Notes: generated from the letters alone by a model not told the origin. DNA of 32,966 nucleotides from Kiritimatiellia bacterium (GCA_023953695.1 JAMLJG010000024.1:1-32966), one strand, 5' to 3'; counted from the stretch's first letter, positions 1 to 12,155 are shown. A program made the numbers and translations.

Positions 1-1
1 C

Positions 2-1576
2 GCCAGCACGCTGGCTGCTCGCGCAGAGATTTCGTTCCGCATCCGCTCCGGCTACACGGGCACGCTCGCGGCATACAGCGCCCCCGCCGACGATCCCGAT
101 CAACGGACTGCGCTTGAAATCGCTGCCGATGGCGATTCCGGCAGGATTGTGCTTCACTGCCTCGACACGCGCGAGGCCGACATGGCCGTCGAGATTCGCG
201 ACGAGTCCGGGTTGATCTTCTCCGGCACCGTCCAGTGGCGATCCCCCGTGACCCTCGGGGCCAAGCCTCACGGTTCGCGCGTTGCAAGAGAAGGGTCGCG
301 CACAATCGAAAGCACGATCATCAATCACTCGGACGACACCCTATCGCTGCGCGTCGCGATGACGGCGGAGAGCGGAGCGCAATCCGACGAACCGCCGCGC
401 GATATCTCCCTGCCACCGCACGACACGTGGAGCGGCGAGTGGCAGGTGAAGGTTGTGCCTTCGGAAGAAGTCTCCGATTCCTTTGCCCGCTTCACGGTGA
501 CTGCGGGCGACCAAGTGCTGGATGAGACGCGAGCTTCTTTTGTTCATCCGCTGCGCATGGCAGCAGTCGGGCCCTTCCCCGCGCGCGAGAAGGAGGCCTT
601 TCGCACGCCATTTCCTCCGGAATGGACGACGGGCGCGAACAACTCCTTCCGCGTGGGCGACCACACGGTGCGTTGGGTAGCCATTCCCACCGGCCACCAG
701 GAGCAATTCGACGGCATTGATTTCGAGGCCCTGTGGGGTCAACACGACCACGCAGCGGGCTATGCAATGGCCATGGTGAAATCAGACCGCGCGCGCAAAG
801 CGGAGTTGCGTATAGGTTCCGACGACACAATCACGGTATGGCTCAATGGTGAGCTCATTTTCGCAAAGGAAGTCTATCGCCTCAGCAAGTGGGATCAGGA
901 AATCGTACCGGTTGAGCTTGCGGCGGGCGAAAACCTCCTCGTTTTCAAAGTCGCTCAAGATCGGAATCCGTGGCGATTGCAATTCCACCTGACCGGACCC
1001 GATGGCGGCCCACTCGCCGGAGTGACGGACATCTTCGACGCAGATGCGTATCGCAGCGATCGCGAGGCGACAGGTCCGATCATCGAATCGCCAAAGCCAC
1101 TCGCATGGCACATTGCGGGTCCATTCGCCTGGAATCGCTCCAACGGGTTGACGTCAGCCGGTGCGCAGGACGCGCTGGCCTCGCTCGCCGAACCGCTGGC
1201 CGCTTCCGGCATAACCTGGCGCTCCACAGCCGAATTGCCAAACTATGACGGAACGGTGCCGTTCCTGGATCTATACGGCGAGCAACAGGATGTGGACGCA
1301 TACGCACTGACTGTTGTCAACGTCGAGAAGCCGACGCCGGTGATCCTGCGCTGCGGCTCAGACGACGGAATCGTGATCTGGCTCAACGGCAAGACGATTC
1401 ATGCAGCAGAAAAGCCGCGCGCATTCAAGGATGCCGAGGACACTGTGCATGCGACGCTGGAGCCGGGTCGCAACCTCATTCTCTGCCGCGTGCGGCAGGG
1501 CGGAGGAGATTGGCGTTTTCGGGTAGAGCTGTGGGATGCGTCTCAGCGACCCTTGCGGCCGCTGGCGACTCCCTGA
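2..1576 (+). CDS. Secreted-type protein with two WLNG beta-sandwich domains (5' end outside window)
   Basis: The frame is open from the first base of the window, so the gene starts upstream; a GTG at 149 is internal and should not be taken as the start. About 524 codons are visible. Two similar C-terminal modules can be read, each opening with an (A/I)xGPF motif and containing an SDD-x3-(V/I)WLNG motif (near 820-850 and 1360-1390) followed by a stretch rich in LxAGxNL(L/I). This pattern is known from galactose-binding-like and PA14-like beta-sandwich domains attached to secreted polysaccharide enzymes of planctomycetes and verrucomicrobia; the exact family is not assigned. The gene ends 26 bases before the GH66 gene on the same strand, so the two are probably co-transcribed and may act on the same polysaccharide. 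Catalytic function, if any, would lie in the missing upstream part. Confidence 0.8.
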   Translation, partial: ASTLAARAEISFRIRSGYTGTLAAYSAPADDPDQRTALEIAADGDSGRIVLHCLDTREADMAVEIRDESGLIFSGTVQWRSPVTLGAKPHGSRVAREGSRTIESTIINHSDDTLSLRVAMTAESGAQSDEPPRDISLPPHDTWSGEWQVKVVPSEEVSDSFARFTVTAGDQVLDETRASFVHPLRMAAVGPFPAREKEAFRTPFPPEWTTGANNSFRVGDHTVRWVAIPTGHQEQFDGIDFEALWGQHDHAAGYAMAMVKSDRARKAELRIGSDDTITVWLNGELIFAKEVYRLSKWDQEIVPVELAAGENLLVFKVAQDRNPWRLQFHLTGPDGGPLAGVTDIFDADAYRSDREATGPIIESPKPLAWHIAGPFAWNRSNGLTSAGAQDALASLAEPLAASGITWRSTAELPNYDGTVPFLDLYGEQQDVDAYALTVVNVEKPTPVILRCGSDDGIVIWLNGKTIHAAEKPRAFKDAEDTVHATLEPGRNLILCRVRQGGGDWRFRVELWDASQRPLRPLATP

Positions 1577-1602
1577 AGTCGGTGTAAATCAAGGCGGGCA
1601 AG

Positions 1603-4600
1603 ATGAGGGGATGGGCAAAGACACTGGCGATTCTTTTGGGCGTCGCGCCGATGTTCGACGCGCACGCCGCGCTGACGTGGGTGGGCCACGCCACCGTGAG
1701 TCCACAGGACGGATTCATCGAGGCGACGGATGACATCTGGATCAACATCGAGGCCACACCGCTCGGCGATCCAACGGGCGCGCTCGTGGTGTATTCCACG
1801 AACAATGGAGCCACTTGGTCCGCCACGAATATGCAGGCCAACGGCCGCATCGGCCTACACGATTGGTGGCACGTCAACCTCGGAGCGTTTCCGGCCGGCA
1901 CCACAGTTCGCTACGCGGTTCAGGTATTCGGAACCGGCGGTGGCTCAATCTGGGACAACAACGGGGGCAGCGACTATTTTGTTCACGTGAACGGTGGAGC
2001 GGCTTCGCGATGGATTGGCAACACACGCAACGATCCTCCCAATCAGCAGGTTGACGCCGGCGAAAATGTCGCGGTTCTCATCGAATCGTTTCCCATCGGC
2101 ACGGCGACCTCCGCGCGCGTCGTGTACAGCACGAACGGCGGGTTCAGTTGGTCCAGCGTCAACATGTCGAAGAATGGGACGACGGGCGCAAACGATTTGT
2201 GGCAGGCCGACATCGGCACCTTTCCTGCCGGATCCACCAACCTCTACGCGGTGGAGGTGACGTTCGGCCCGGATGACAAAGTATGGGATACGAACAATGG
2301 GGCAAACTTTCCACTAATCGTCAACACGCCGCACGCTGGACAGTGGGTGGGCCGCACGCGGCATGCGCCACAAAATGGCGACATTGATGCTGGAGAAGCC
2401 ATCACGATAACAACCGAATCGCATCCGCTTGGAAAATCCATCAGTGCTCGTGCGCTCTTCTCAACGGACGGCACCAACTGGCAGGAGGCCGCTCTGGCCG
2501 CAAGCGGCACAACAACCTCCAACAACATTTGGAGCGGAAGCATCGGATCGTTCGCCGCTGGCGCTCATGTTCAATACGCAGTTGAGGTGAACTTCGGGTA
2601 TGGCGGCACAACGTGGGACACGAGTGGCGGCACGAACTTTCTGGCGATTGTGAACCCAGCCGGACCGCCCGCGCCTTGGATCGGAAACATCGCGACCTAT
2701 CCGGCACAGGGCGCGATCACTCCCGAGGACGATCTTTGGATCAACGCGGAATCGCGCCCGGCGGGCGAGTCCTGGAACGCAGTGATCAACTGGAGCACAA
2801 ACGGTGGCGCGACCTGGACACAGACTCCAATGCTTCCGAACGGGACGAACGGTATCAACAAGCTCTGGCACGTGAATCTCGGCCCCTTCCCCGCGGGCAC
2901 GACCAATCGCTTCGCCATCGGTGTGACGTTCAACGGCACAAACACGATCTGGGAAAACAACGGCGGCTCAGACTACGTCGCCACCGTCAACATGCCGCTG
3001 CATCTCAAGGCGATTCGGAACTCGTATCACTACCCTTCCGACGCCGATCTCGACCCCGGCGACACGTTCTACATCAATACCGAAACGCACCCCATCGGAG
3101 CCGCCACGAATGTGCGCGTTGTGTACACGACGGACGACGGCACGAACTGGCTAACGGCGAACCTATCCTCGAATGGCGTGGCGGACGGGCACACGCTGTG
3201 GCACGTGAATCTCGGCACTAACTTCGCGGCGGGCACCACAATTCGCTACGCGCTCGAAGCGCGCGATTTCTATGGCGCGTCTCTCTGGGACAACAACTGG
3301 GGCGAAGACTTCTACGTCCGCGTGAATTCGCTGATTCGCGATCTCTACACCGACAAGTCGCGCTACAACCCCGGCGACACAGCCATCACCTCTGCGGAAT
3401 TGTTCAATCCATCCGGTTCATCCATCAACGGCATCTTGAGGCTGCGTGTGTCGCATCTATTCGGCGAGCTTGCGGTGATCAATTCGAACATCACGATTAA
3501 CGCAGGCCAAGCGCTCGCAGTGAATATGCCGTGGAATACGCCATTCGACGATTTTCGCGGGTACTCGGTGGATGCGGATTTCATCGTCGGCAGCACAACG
3601 AATGATCGCCGCTCGACCGCCATAGATGTCAGCACGGATTGGACGAAGTTTCCGCGCTACGGCTTTTTCTCCGACTACTATCCAGGTGAAAGCGCAGCCG
3701 ATTCGCAACACAAGGCAAAGGAGCTGAGCAAATATCACATCAACGGAGTGCAGTTCTACGACTGGATGTGGGAGCACGGGCGGCTTATTCCGTATGCGAG
3801 CGATGGCCAGATGCTGGATGTCTTTCATCAGCCGATTGATGACCGCGACCAATCGCTCGTCGTCGTCTCGAACAAGATCGCGGCAGCGAAGGCCCGCAAC
3901 ATGTTCACGATGGCCTATGATCTCCTCTACGGTGAAAGCGGCCCCGGCTCGTCTCCGCTGCATCCGCAATGGGCTGCGTATAAACAGCCGTGGGCCACGG
4001 CTCCCGTGGATATTTATCAGCACCCCGTCGGAAACAACACGATCTGGGTCATGGACTGCACGAATCCCGATTGGAAGCGATGGATTTTCAATCAATTCGA
4101 AGATGCGATGATCAAGCTCGGCTTCGAAGGCATCCATCTCGACAACCTCGGCGGCGCGTGGAACTACAAGTACAACTCGAACGATGGCATTTGGGAAGGC
4201 GCGGGCTTTCCCTCCTTCATCAACGACTGCCGCAGCGCGCTCCGCACCGTCAATCCCAATGCGCGTGTGATTCACAACGATGTGTATGCGGGCTACCTCG
4301 ACCAGATCGCACCATCCGACGCGGATGTCTATTACGCAGAGGTGTGGGGTTACGACCGATACAACGATGTGCGCAATCTGATCCTCCGCGCGAAAGATGT
4401 GGGCCACAAACCCGTCGTTCTGGCTGCGTACATGAATCTGGATGACTACACCAACTACCTCAGCGAAGCATCCGTGCGCCTGATGGATGCGTGTGTCTTC
4501 GCTAACGGCGCGTATCACATCGAACTCGGCGAGGGCGTGGAGATGCTGTCTAACCACTATTTCCCGATGCATTGGCCGCCGATGCGCCCCACCCTCAAAC

Positions 4601-6741
4601 GCGCCATGCGGGATTACTACGATTTCATCGTGAAATACGAGAACCTCCTCTTCTTCAACACGCTCGGCAACGTGAGCGACGGCACGACGGGCGCGGCCAT
4701 TTCCAGCACAACGCACGCACTGAGCAAATCTGGAGAGACAGAGAAGATTTGGAGTGTGGTAAAGCTGTGGCGCGACGAGTTCGACACAATCAGCCTCATC
4801 AACCTGCACGGCGTGGATGAGCTCTGGCGCAACCGTAGCGCGCGACCTGTCGCGCAGACGCAGATCGCAGTCAAATACTACGTGGACAAGGCGGTCACCA
4901 ATGTGTACGTCGCCACGCCCGACGACGGACTCGGGCGTGCGATGCCCCTGCCCTTCACAGAAGGCATTGATGGCGGTGGCAGATACGTGGAGTTCACCAT
5001 ACCAAAATTGGAGTATTGGGATCTTGTCGTGTTGGACAAGCGATCCGACGTCAAAGTGGATGGCTGGCCGGGCGATTGGGTCGGCTCACCTCCGACTAAC
5101 ATTCACGAGGTTGCGGTGGATCGAGGCGAGTGGATATACAAAGGCGACATCAACGACTTCCGCACATTCGGTGGCGCGTCACCCGACGAAGATATAACAG
5201 AAGTACGCATCACATGCGATGAGACCTATACCTACTTCCTCGTGCGCATGCAGGACATTACAAATCCCGCACTGCCCGCAATCGGAATCGCGTGGAACTC
5301 GCATCTCGGCACGAATGGATTCCCGTGGATTGGCGATGCCTCTACACCGTCGGCTTCGATCGGTCTCGATCATCCCGACCAGCACGCACGGCGCGAGATT
5401 ATGGTCTATACCGCTGGTGGCGCACCGAAAATTCGGCTCTTCAACGGCGGCGCCTGGTATGTGCCCAATGCGCTGGACTCTGCCGTCGCCGTCAGCCCGG
5501 AATACGACTGCGTGGAGTTTCGCATCAATCGCCACGACCTCGACTTGTTCTACCCACAGAAGGTCACCGTCACCCTAGCCTCATTCCGAAGCAGCGGAAA
5601 TGAGGCGGGAAGCGATGCCACGTTTGACTCACCGGACAACAACAACGATGCCGTGGACGTGATGGGGGGCGATCCCGGAATCTCCGCCAATGCGTGGGCC
5701 CGAGACCTCGACGACAACAGCATAGGCCGCAGCTATCAAATCCTCTTCAACCAGCAGGGCGCGGACGCGGCAATTCAGATCGCATGGCCAACCTTTGACG
5801 GGCAGCGGATAGATATCCTTTCCAACGAGGTGTACACGGTTGTCGCGCGATTTAGCGAGTCGTTGCCCGCTGCGACAGAGTTCTTCACCTTCACCGTGAA
5901 CGGCGTCACGCAAAATCCGTCGGGCTACTTCATCCAAGACGACCAGCCCGGCGACCTGCTCAACGAAGCGCGCTTTTCGTGGACGGATACATCCACCGGC
6001 ATCCGAACGATCGCGGTCGCATACGCCGCATCCGGCTATCGCCTTTCGGCCTCTCGCCTTGTGAACCTCAACCCCGACACGGATGGCGATGGAATCCGGG
6101 ACGCGCTTGAGGATGTCAATCGCAACGGCATCTACAACCCGCCGCTGGAGACAAACTACACCAACACCGATACCGACGCGGATGGACTGGCCGATGGATT
6201 CGAGGATGGCAACCAGGATGGCCGGATCACGGGCGACCTCAACAATAACTACGCGCACGATCCTGGCGAGCATTGGTGGGAGACAGACCCACGCAACGCC
6301 GACACGGATGGAGACGGTTTGCCGGATGGATGGGAAGTCTCACACGGACTCGATCCGTGGGACGACGGTGTGCCGGGTCACACCAACATGAACACAGACA
6401 CGGTCATCCTGGAGGAGGACGACGGGGCCAACGGCGATCCAGATCATGACGGCGTACGAAATTGGGACGAATGGCTGGCGGGTACGTCTCCCACCGATGG
6501 CCGATCATTTCTGGGCATGCAAATGCCCCCTGATCCGTCCAGCACAGCGGGCATCATCATCCAATGGCAAAGCGTGACGGGCAAGTGGTACACACTCGAC
6601 CGCGCCACAAACCTCGCCGATCCATCCGCATTCACGATCCTGAAGACAAACATCGCGGGCCAAGTGAATACAACAATTGTCACCGACCAAACCGCGAATG
6701 GCAGCGGGCCCTACTTCTATCGAGTCGGCACCCGACCGTGA
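1603..6741 (+). CDS. Secreted multidomain GH66 glycoside hydrolase (dextranase / cyclodextran glucanotransferase type)
   Basis: This 1712-residue protein begins with a signal peptide (cleavage near residue 22, after HAxA-like DAHA). Residues about 23-576 hold five tandem beta-sandwich modules of about 110 residues, each with YST-NG-W and W-x-N/D-x-G-x-F-AG-T-x-YA motifs, probably carbohydrate binding. The catalytic region (about 577-1150) has the GH66 signatures FPRYGFFSDY (683-692), VQFYDW (716-721), HLDNLGG (845-851) and YAEVWGY. By comparison with characterised GH66 enzymes D847 should be the nucleophile and E913 the acid/base; the 66-residue spacing fits the family. A CBM9/DOMON-like domain follows (about 1150-1400), then DTDGDG calcium-loop repeats (from about 1492, 1525, 1567) and a C-terminal beta domain (about 1650-1712) of the kind found on secreted proteins of Verrucomicrobia. 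The likely substrate is an alpha-1,6-glucan. Hydrolase versus cyclising activity cannot be told from sequence alone. Confidence 0.88.
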   Translation: MRGWAKTLAILLGVAPMFDAHAALTWVGHATVSPQDGFIEATDDIWINIEATPLGDPTGALVVYSTNNGATWSATNMQANGRIGLHDWWHVNLGAFPAGTTVRYAVQVFGTGGGSIWDNNGGSDYFVHVNGGAASRWIGNTRNDPPNQQVDAGENVAVLIESFPIGTATSARVVYSTNGGFSWSSVNMSKNGTTGANDLWQADIGTFPAGSTNLYAVEVTFGPDDKVWDTNNGANFPLIVNTPHAGQWVGRTRHAPQNGDIDAGEAITITTESHPLGKSISARALFSTDGTNWQEAALAASGTTTSNNIWSGSIGSFAAGAHVQYAVEVNFGYGGTTWDTSGGTNFLAIVNPAGPPAPWIGNIATYPAQGAITPEDDLWINAESRPAGESWNAVINWSTNGGATWTQTPMLPNGTNGINKLWHVNLGPFPAGTTNRFAIGVTFNGTNTIWENNGGSDYVATVNMPLHLKAIRNSYHYPSDADLDPGDTFYINTETHPIGAATNVRVVYTTDDGTNWLTANLSSNGVADGHTLWHVNLGTNFAAGTTIRYALEARDFYGASLWDNNWGEDFYVRVNSLIRDLYTDKSRYNPGDTAITSAELFNPSGSSINGILRLRVSHLFGELAVINSNITINAGQALAVNMPWNTPFDDFRGYSVDADFIVGSTTNDRRSTAIDVSTDWTKFPRYGFFSDYYPGESAADSQHKAKELSKYHINGVQFYDWMWEHGRLIPYASDGQMLDVFHQPIDDRDQSLVVVSNKIAAAKARNMFTMAYDLLYGESGPGSSPLHPQWAAYKQPWATAPVDIYQHPVGNNTIWVMDCTNPDWKRWIFNQFEDAMIKLGFEGIHLDNLGGAWNYKYNSNDGIWEGAGFPSFINDCRSALRTVNPNARVIHNDVYAGYLDQIAPSDADVYYAEVWGYDRYNDVRNLILRAKDVGHKPVVLAAYMNLDDYTNYLSEASVRLMDACVFANGAYHIELGEGVEMLSNHYFPMHWPPMRPTLKRAMRDYYDFIVKYENLLFFNTLGNVSDGTTGAAISSTTHALSKSGETEKIWSVVKLWRDEFDTISLINLHGVDELWRNRSARPVAQTQIAVKYYVDKAVTNVYVATPDDGLGRAMPLPFTEGIDGGGRYVEFTIPKLEYWDLVVLDKRSDVKVDGWPGDWVGSPPTNIHEVAVDRGEWIYKGDINDFRTFGGASPDEDITEVRITCDETYTYFLVRMQDITNPALPAIGIAWNSHLGTNGFPWIGDASTPSASIGLDHPDQHARREIMVYTAGGAPKIRLFNGGAWYVPNALDSAVAVSPEYDCVEFRINRHDLDLFYPQKVTVTLASFRSSGNEAGSDATFDSPDNNNDAVDVMGGDPGISANAWARDLDDNSIGRSYQILFNQQGADAAIQIAWPTFDGQRIDILSNEVYTVVARFSESLPAATEFFTFTVNGVTQNPSGYFIQDDQPGDLLNEARFSWTDTSTGIRTIAVAYAASGYRLSASRLVNLNPDTDGDGIRDALEDVNRNGIYNPPLETNYTNTDTDADGLADGFEDGNQDGRITGDLNNNYAHDPGEHWWETDPRNADTDGDGLPDGWEVSHGLDPWDDGVPGHTNMNTDTVILEEDDGANGDPDHDGVRNWDEWLAGTSPTDGRSFLGMQMPPDPSSTAGIIIQWQSVTGKWYTLDRATNLADPSAFTILKTNIAGQVNTTIVTDQTANGSGPYFYRVGTRP

Positions 6742-6793
6742 TCAGGGTCAGACACTCCCTCCCACACCGAACCGACAACTATTTCCGCACGGA

Positions 6794-7069
6794 TCAAGGC
6801 TGCGTGTACGGCGCGCGAATGGCATATTTGATCTGGTTGCGTGTGTCATCCCAATAGACCATGGACGCGAATCCGCCCGGAGTGAAGCGAAGCACAACGC
6901 CTTGTCCCACCTGATCCACGCCGCCGTTGGTATCCACGTCGGAGGCAACCCACGTAAGACTCGGGTCCAACTCGGCCAGCCTAAGTCCGCTTGACGTGGT
7001 CGAGTGCGCAACGACTGGCCGACCGCCAGGGCCAAACGCGATTCTTGTCACAAAGCATCGCCAGCGCAT
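6794..7069 (-). pseudogene. C-terminal remnant of a beta-propeller-repeat protein
   Basis: The frame encodes about 90 residues that read like genuine protein rather than a shadow. A segment VASDVDTNGG is followed by a beta-strand pattern and MVYWDDTRNQIKYA. This matches the general form of secreted beta-propeller repeats in which a VDxxGDVG start is followed by an ISYYDxTNxDLKYA end. The frame is closed by a stop only four codons upstream of the ATG (TAA read at 7082-7084), no ribosome binding site is visible, and one repeat alone cannot form a propeller. The simplest reading is the surviving 3' end of a larger secreted-protein gene whose upstream part has been lost. A functional 91-residue protein is possible but less likely. 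Confidence 0.45.
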
Positions 7070-7135
7070 TCTATGACCGCCTTAATCGTCGCTTCCGCTG
7101 CTGCAAAGAAGAGCACTCGCACCAGCTGTATGAAT

Positions 7136-7154
7136 GTGGAGGATTTCCCTCCAC
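7136..7154. repeat. Short inverted repeat downstream of groEL terminator
   Basis: GTGGAGG (7136-7142) and CCTCCAC (7148-7154) are perfectly complementary around a 5-base loop. No T-run follows on either strand, so it is not a convincing terminator. It may be a fall-back structure behind the main groEL terminator. Confidence 0.4.
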
Positions 7155-7157
7155 CAT

Positions 7158-7189
7158 AAAAGAAACAGGCGGCCCCGAAGGGCCGCCTG
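7158..7189 (-). terminator. Rho-independent terminator of the groESL transcript
   Basis: Read on the minus strand, a 10-bp perfect GC-rich stem (7180-7189 with 7166-7175) is closed by a TTCG tetraloop and followed directly by TTTCTTTT (7165-7158). It lies 26 bases past the groEL stop codon. Stem, UUCG loop and U-tract are all textbook features. Confidence 0.92.
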
Positions 7190-7215
7190 CGTCATAGTCC
7201 GTTTGACCGGATGGA

Positions 7216-8838
<1,623 letters not shown>

Positions 8839-8855
8839 TTGCTGTACTCCTTAAA

Positions 8856-9146
8856 TTAGGCCTCGATCACGCCGAGGATGTCTTCCTCGCGCACGATCTG
8901 ATATTCCTTGCCATCAATCTTGACCTCGGTTCCGCCATATTTCGGCATCAACACACGGTCACCCTTCTTCACGTTGAAGGCAATCTTCTCGCCCTTCTCG
9001 TTCAGCTTGCCTGTTCCCACGGCAATGACCTTGCCCTCTTGCGGCTTCTCTTTGGCCGTGTCCGGAATGATGATGCCACCCTTGTTGACTTCCCCTTCCT
9101 TGAGGGGCTCCACGAGGACGCGATCACCTAGCGGTTGGATCTTCAT
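8856..9146 (-). CDS. groES: Co-chaperonin GroES (10 kDa, HSP10)
   Basis: The 96-residue protein is the lid of the GroEL chamber. It starts [14 protein letters not shown], carries the mobile-loop region around [19 protein letters not shown], and ends in REEDILGV, all characteristic. A longer frame reaches 9197, but the ATG at 9146 is the right start: it matches the family N-terminus and has AGAGGA nine bases upstream. The gene lies between dnaK (gap of 126 bases holding a strong hairpin) and groEL (gap of 17 bases). Confidence 0.97.
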   Translation of the reverse strand: MKIQPLGDRVLVEPLKEGEVNKGGIIIPDTAKEKPQEGKVIAVGTGKLNEKGEKIAFNVKKGDRVLMPKYGGTEVKIDGKEYQIVREEDILGVIEA

Positions 9147-9216
9147 GCGGTTCTTTCCTCTCGTTTCTGTTGCTTGTTTATTCCCAGGCGACGGCACCCG
9201 CCGTTTCGCCCAATGA

Positions 9217-9257
9217 AAACGCGTTTGAGAGTCCGCGCGCTCGACGCGCGGACTCTC
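9217..9257 (-). promoter_or_regulatory. 13-bp hairpin between dnaK and groES
   Basis: GAGAGTCCGCGCG (9227-9239) and its exact complement (9245-9257) form a 13-bp stem with a 5-base loop. On the minus (transcribed) strand this hairpin starts 15 bases after the dnaK stop and is followed by the 10-bp palindrome AAACGCGTTT (9217-9226) and a short T-run (TTTT). It could be a partial terminator that lowers read-through from dnaK, or an mRNA end-protecting or processing site that lets groESL be expressed at a different level. I found no convincing separate promoter between it and groES. Confidence 0.7.
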
Positions 9258-9272
9258 CCGTGCAGTTAGGGT

Positions 9273-11210
<1,938 letters not shown>

Positions 11211-11283
11211 TTATTCCTCGCTTCCTTAAACAGCGCCTCCTAGTGAAGCAGGCCCCATGCCAATAATAGGCCACGTCAATAAC

Positions 11284-11311
11284 ATATTAGTCACAACATG
11301 CATATCAACAA
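11284..11311 (-). promoter_or_regulatory. Candidate promoter of dnaK
   Basis: On the minus strand TTGTTG (-35, 11311-11306) and TAATAT (-10, 11289-11284) are 16 bases apart. Transcription would start near 11277, giving a leader of about 70 bases before the dnaK ATG. The region is much richer in A+T than its surroundings. A heat-shock sigma-32 consensus is not seen. Confidence 0.4.
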
Positions 11312-11344
11312 TGAGTTGCGAGATAATCAGCCGCCTATCGATTG

Positions 11345-11383
11345 CGCTGCTCAACAGCGAAAGTGCGCCACTGTGTCGCACTT
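11345..11383. repeat. Two adjacent inverted repeats upstream of dnaK
   Basis: The first repeat is CGCTG-N5-CAGCG (11345-11359). The second, one base on, is AAGTGCG-N9-CGCACTT (11361-11383), a perfect 7-bp inverted repeat with a 9-base spacer. The second has the spacer length of the HrcA operator CIRCE but not its arm sequence (GCACTC-N9-GAGTGC), so I do not call it CIRCE. It lies about 50 bases upstream of the candidate dnaK -35 and about 45 bases past the racemase stop. It could be an operator or part of the end of the racemase transcript. Confidence 0.5.
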
Positions 11384-11393
11384 GACTCCGCGC

Positions 11394-11422
11394 GTGTCAC
11401 ACCGGGCCCGGGATATTGACAC
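11394..11422 (-). repeat. Nested palindrome just past the racemase stop
   Basis: GTGTCA (11394-11399) pairs with TGACAC (11417-11422), enclosing the perfect 10-bp palindrome CCGGGCCCGG (11402-11411). It begins 5 bases after the racemase stop codon. There is no T-run after it on the transcribed strand, so it may be a weak or factor-dependent transcript end rather than an intrinsic terminator. Confidence 0.4.
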
Positions 11423-11426
11423 ACCT

Positions 11427-12122
11427 TCAGTCGGTTTGCTGCGCGTAGGCTAGGATGGCTTCCGCGTGCAGAATCATGGTGTCGTAGAGCGGCAACGGCG
11501 TGTCTTCCGGCTTGATCAACATGCTCAATTCCGTGCAGGCCAAGATGACGGCCTCCGCGCCTTGACGCTCCAGTTCGGCAATCATGTGCTTTGCCGCCGT
11601 GCGCGACTTTTCCTCAATGACTCCGTGCGCCAGCTCATCCCACACCATACGATCCAGCGCCTGGCGCTGATCGTCCGTCGGAATGAGCGACGAAATGCCG
11701 AGCGACTCAAAATGCTTTTGGAAAAAGCCGTACTCCATCGTCGCCTTCGTACCCAACAGGGCAACCTTCCTCCGTCCGTCCCGCAACAGCGGCGCGCTGG
11801 TCGCCTCCATAATCGTCAAAATCTTCAGCGGCGAGGCGTCCCGAATTCGATCATACGCATTGTGCGGCGTATTGGCCAAAATCGCCGCAAAGTCAGCGCC
11901 GGACGCCTTGAGCCGATGCAATACACGCAACAAATGTTCCGCCACCTTCTCCCATTCATTGGCGCCAAACAGCCCAATCAACTGCTGCAGATTCACGCTC
12001 TCCAGCGAAATTTCGGGGAAGTTCAGCCCGCCAGCCTTCGCATTGTGCTCGCGGCAAATGGCCAAATAGTAGTGCGCCGTGGACTCCGGAGTGAGACCGC
12101 CAATCAAACCAATCTTTTTCAC
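11427..12122 (-). CDS. Aspartate/glutamate racemase family protein lacking the first catalytic residue
   Basis: The 231-residue protein matches the RacX/YgeA branch of the Asp/Glu racemase superfamily, starting MKKIGLIGGLTPEST. These enzymes use two acid/base residues on opposite faces of the substrate. The second is present: C196 in ACTEL. The first, normally Cys before NT (or Thr83 in E. coli YgeA), is alanine here (A83 in LANTPH). The protein may therefore not racemise amino acids by the normal two-base route; it could be an isomerase-type variant, a lyase or a binding protein. The start is GTG at 12122 with a weak upstream signal. It lies 33 bases after rnk on the same strand and is the last gene before the dnaK regulatory region. 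Confidence 0.85.
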   Translation of the reverse strand: MKKIGLIGGLTPESTAHYYLAICREHNAKAGGLNFPEISLESVNLQQLIGLFGANEWEKVAEHLLRVLHRLKASGADFAAILANTPHNAYDRIRDASPLKILTIMEATSAPLLRDGRRKVALLGTKATMEYGFFQKHFESLGISSLIPTDDQRQALDRMVWDELAHGVIEEKSRTAAKHMIAELERQGAEAVILACTELSMLIKPEDTPLPLYDTMILHAEAILAYAQQTD

Positions 12123-12155
12123 GCTTCGATCTACCGTGTACCCTTCTCGCGCTCA

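Larger units (their letters stand above)
6742..7215. other. Gene-poor stretch between GH66 and groEL genes
   Basis: This 474-base interval lies between the stop codons of two convergent genes. It holds the decayed beta-propeller fragment (6794-7069, minus strand), a short hairpin (7136-7154) and the groEL terminator (7158-7189). I see no intact gene, no clear terminator for the GH66 transcript and no insertion-sequence ends. Confidence 0.6.

Noticed and set aside
3457..4809. 450-codon open frame on the minus strand inside the GH66 gene
   Set aside because: It is fully antisense to the GH66 catalytic domain, has a His/Val/Arg/Ile-skewed composition with no motifs, and arises from the codon bias of the real gene.
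6742..6765. GGGTCAGACACTCCC near the GH66 stop considered as a mobile-element end
   Set aside because: It is a single copy with no inverted partner, no transposase and no target duplication in the window.
11361..11383. AAGTGCG-N9-CGCACTT considered as a CIRCE operator
   Set aside because: Spacer length agrees with CIRCE but the arms do not (GCACTC / GAGTGC expected in that order), so it is reported only as an unassigned inverted repeat.
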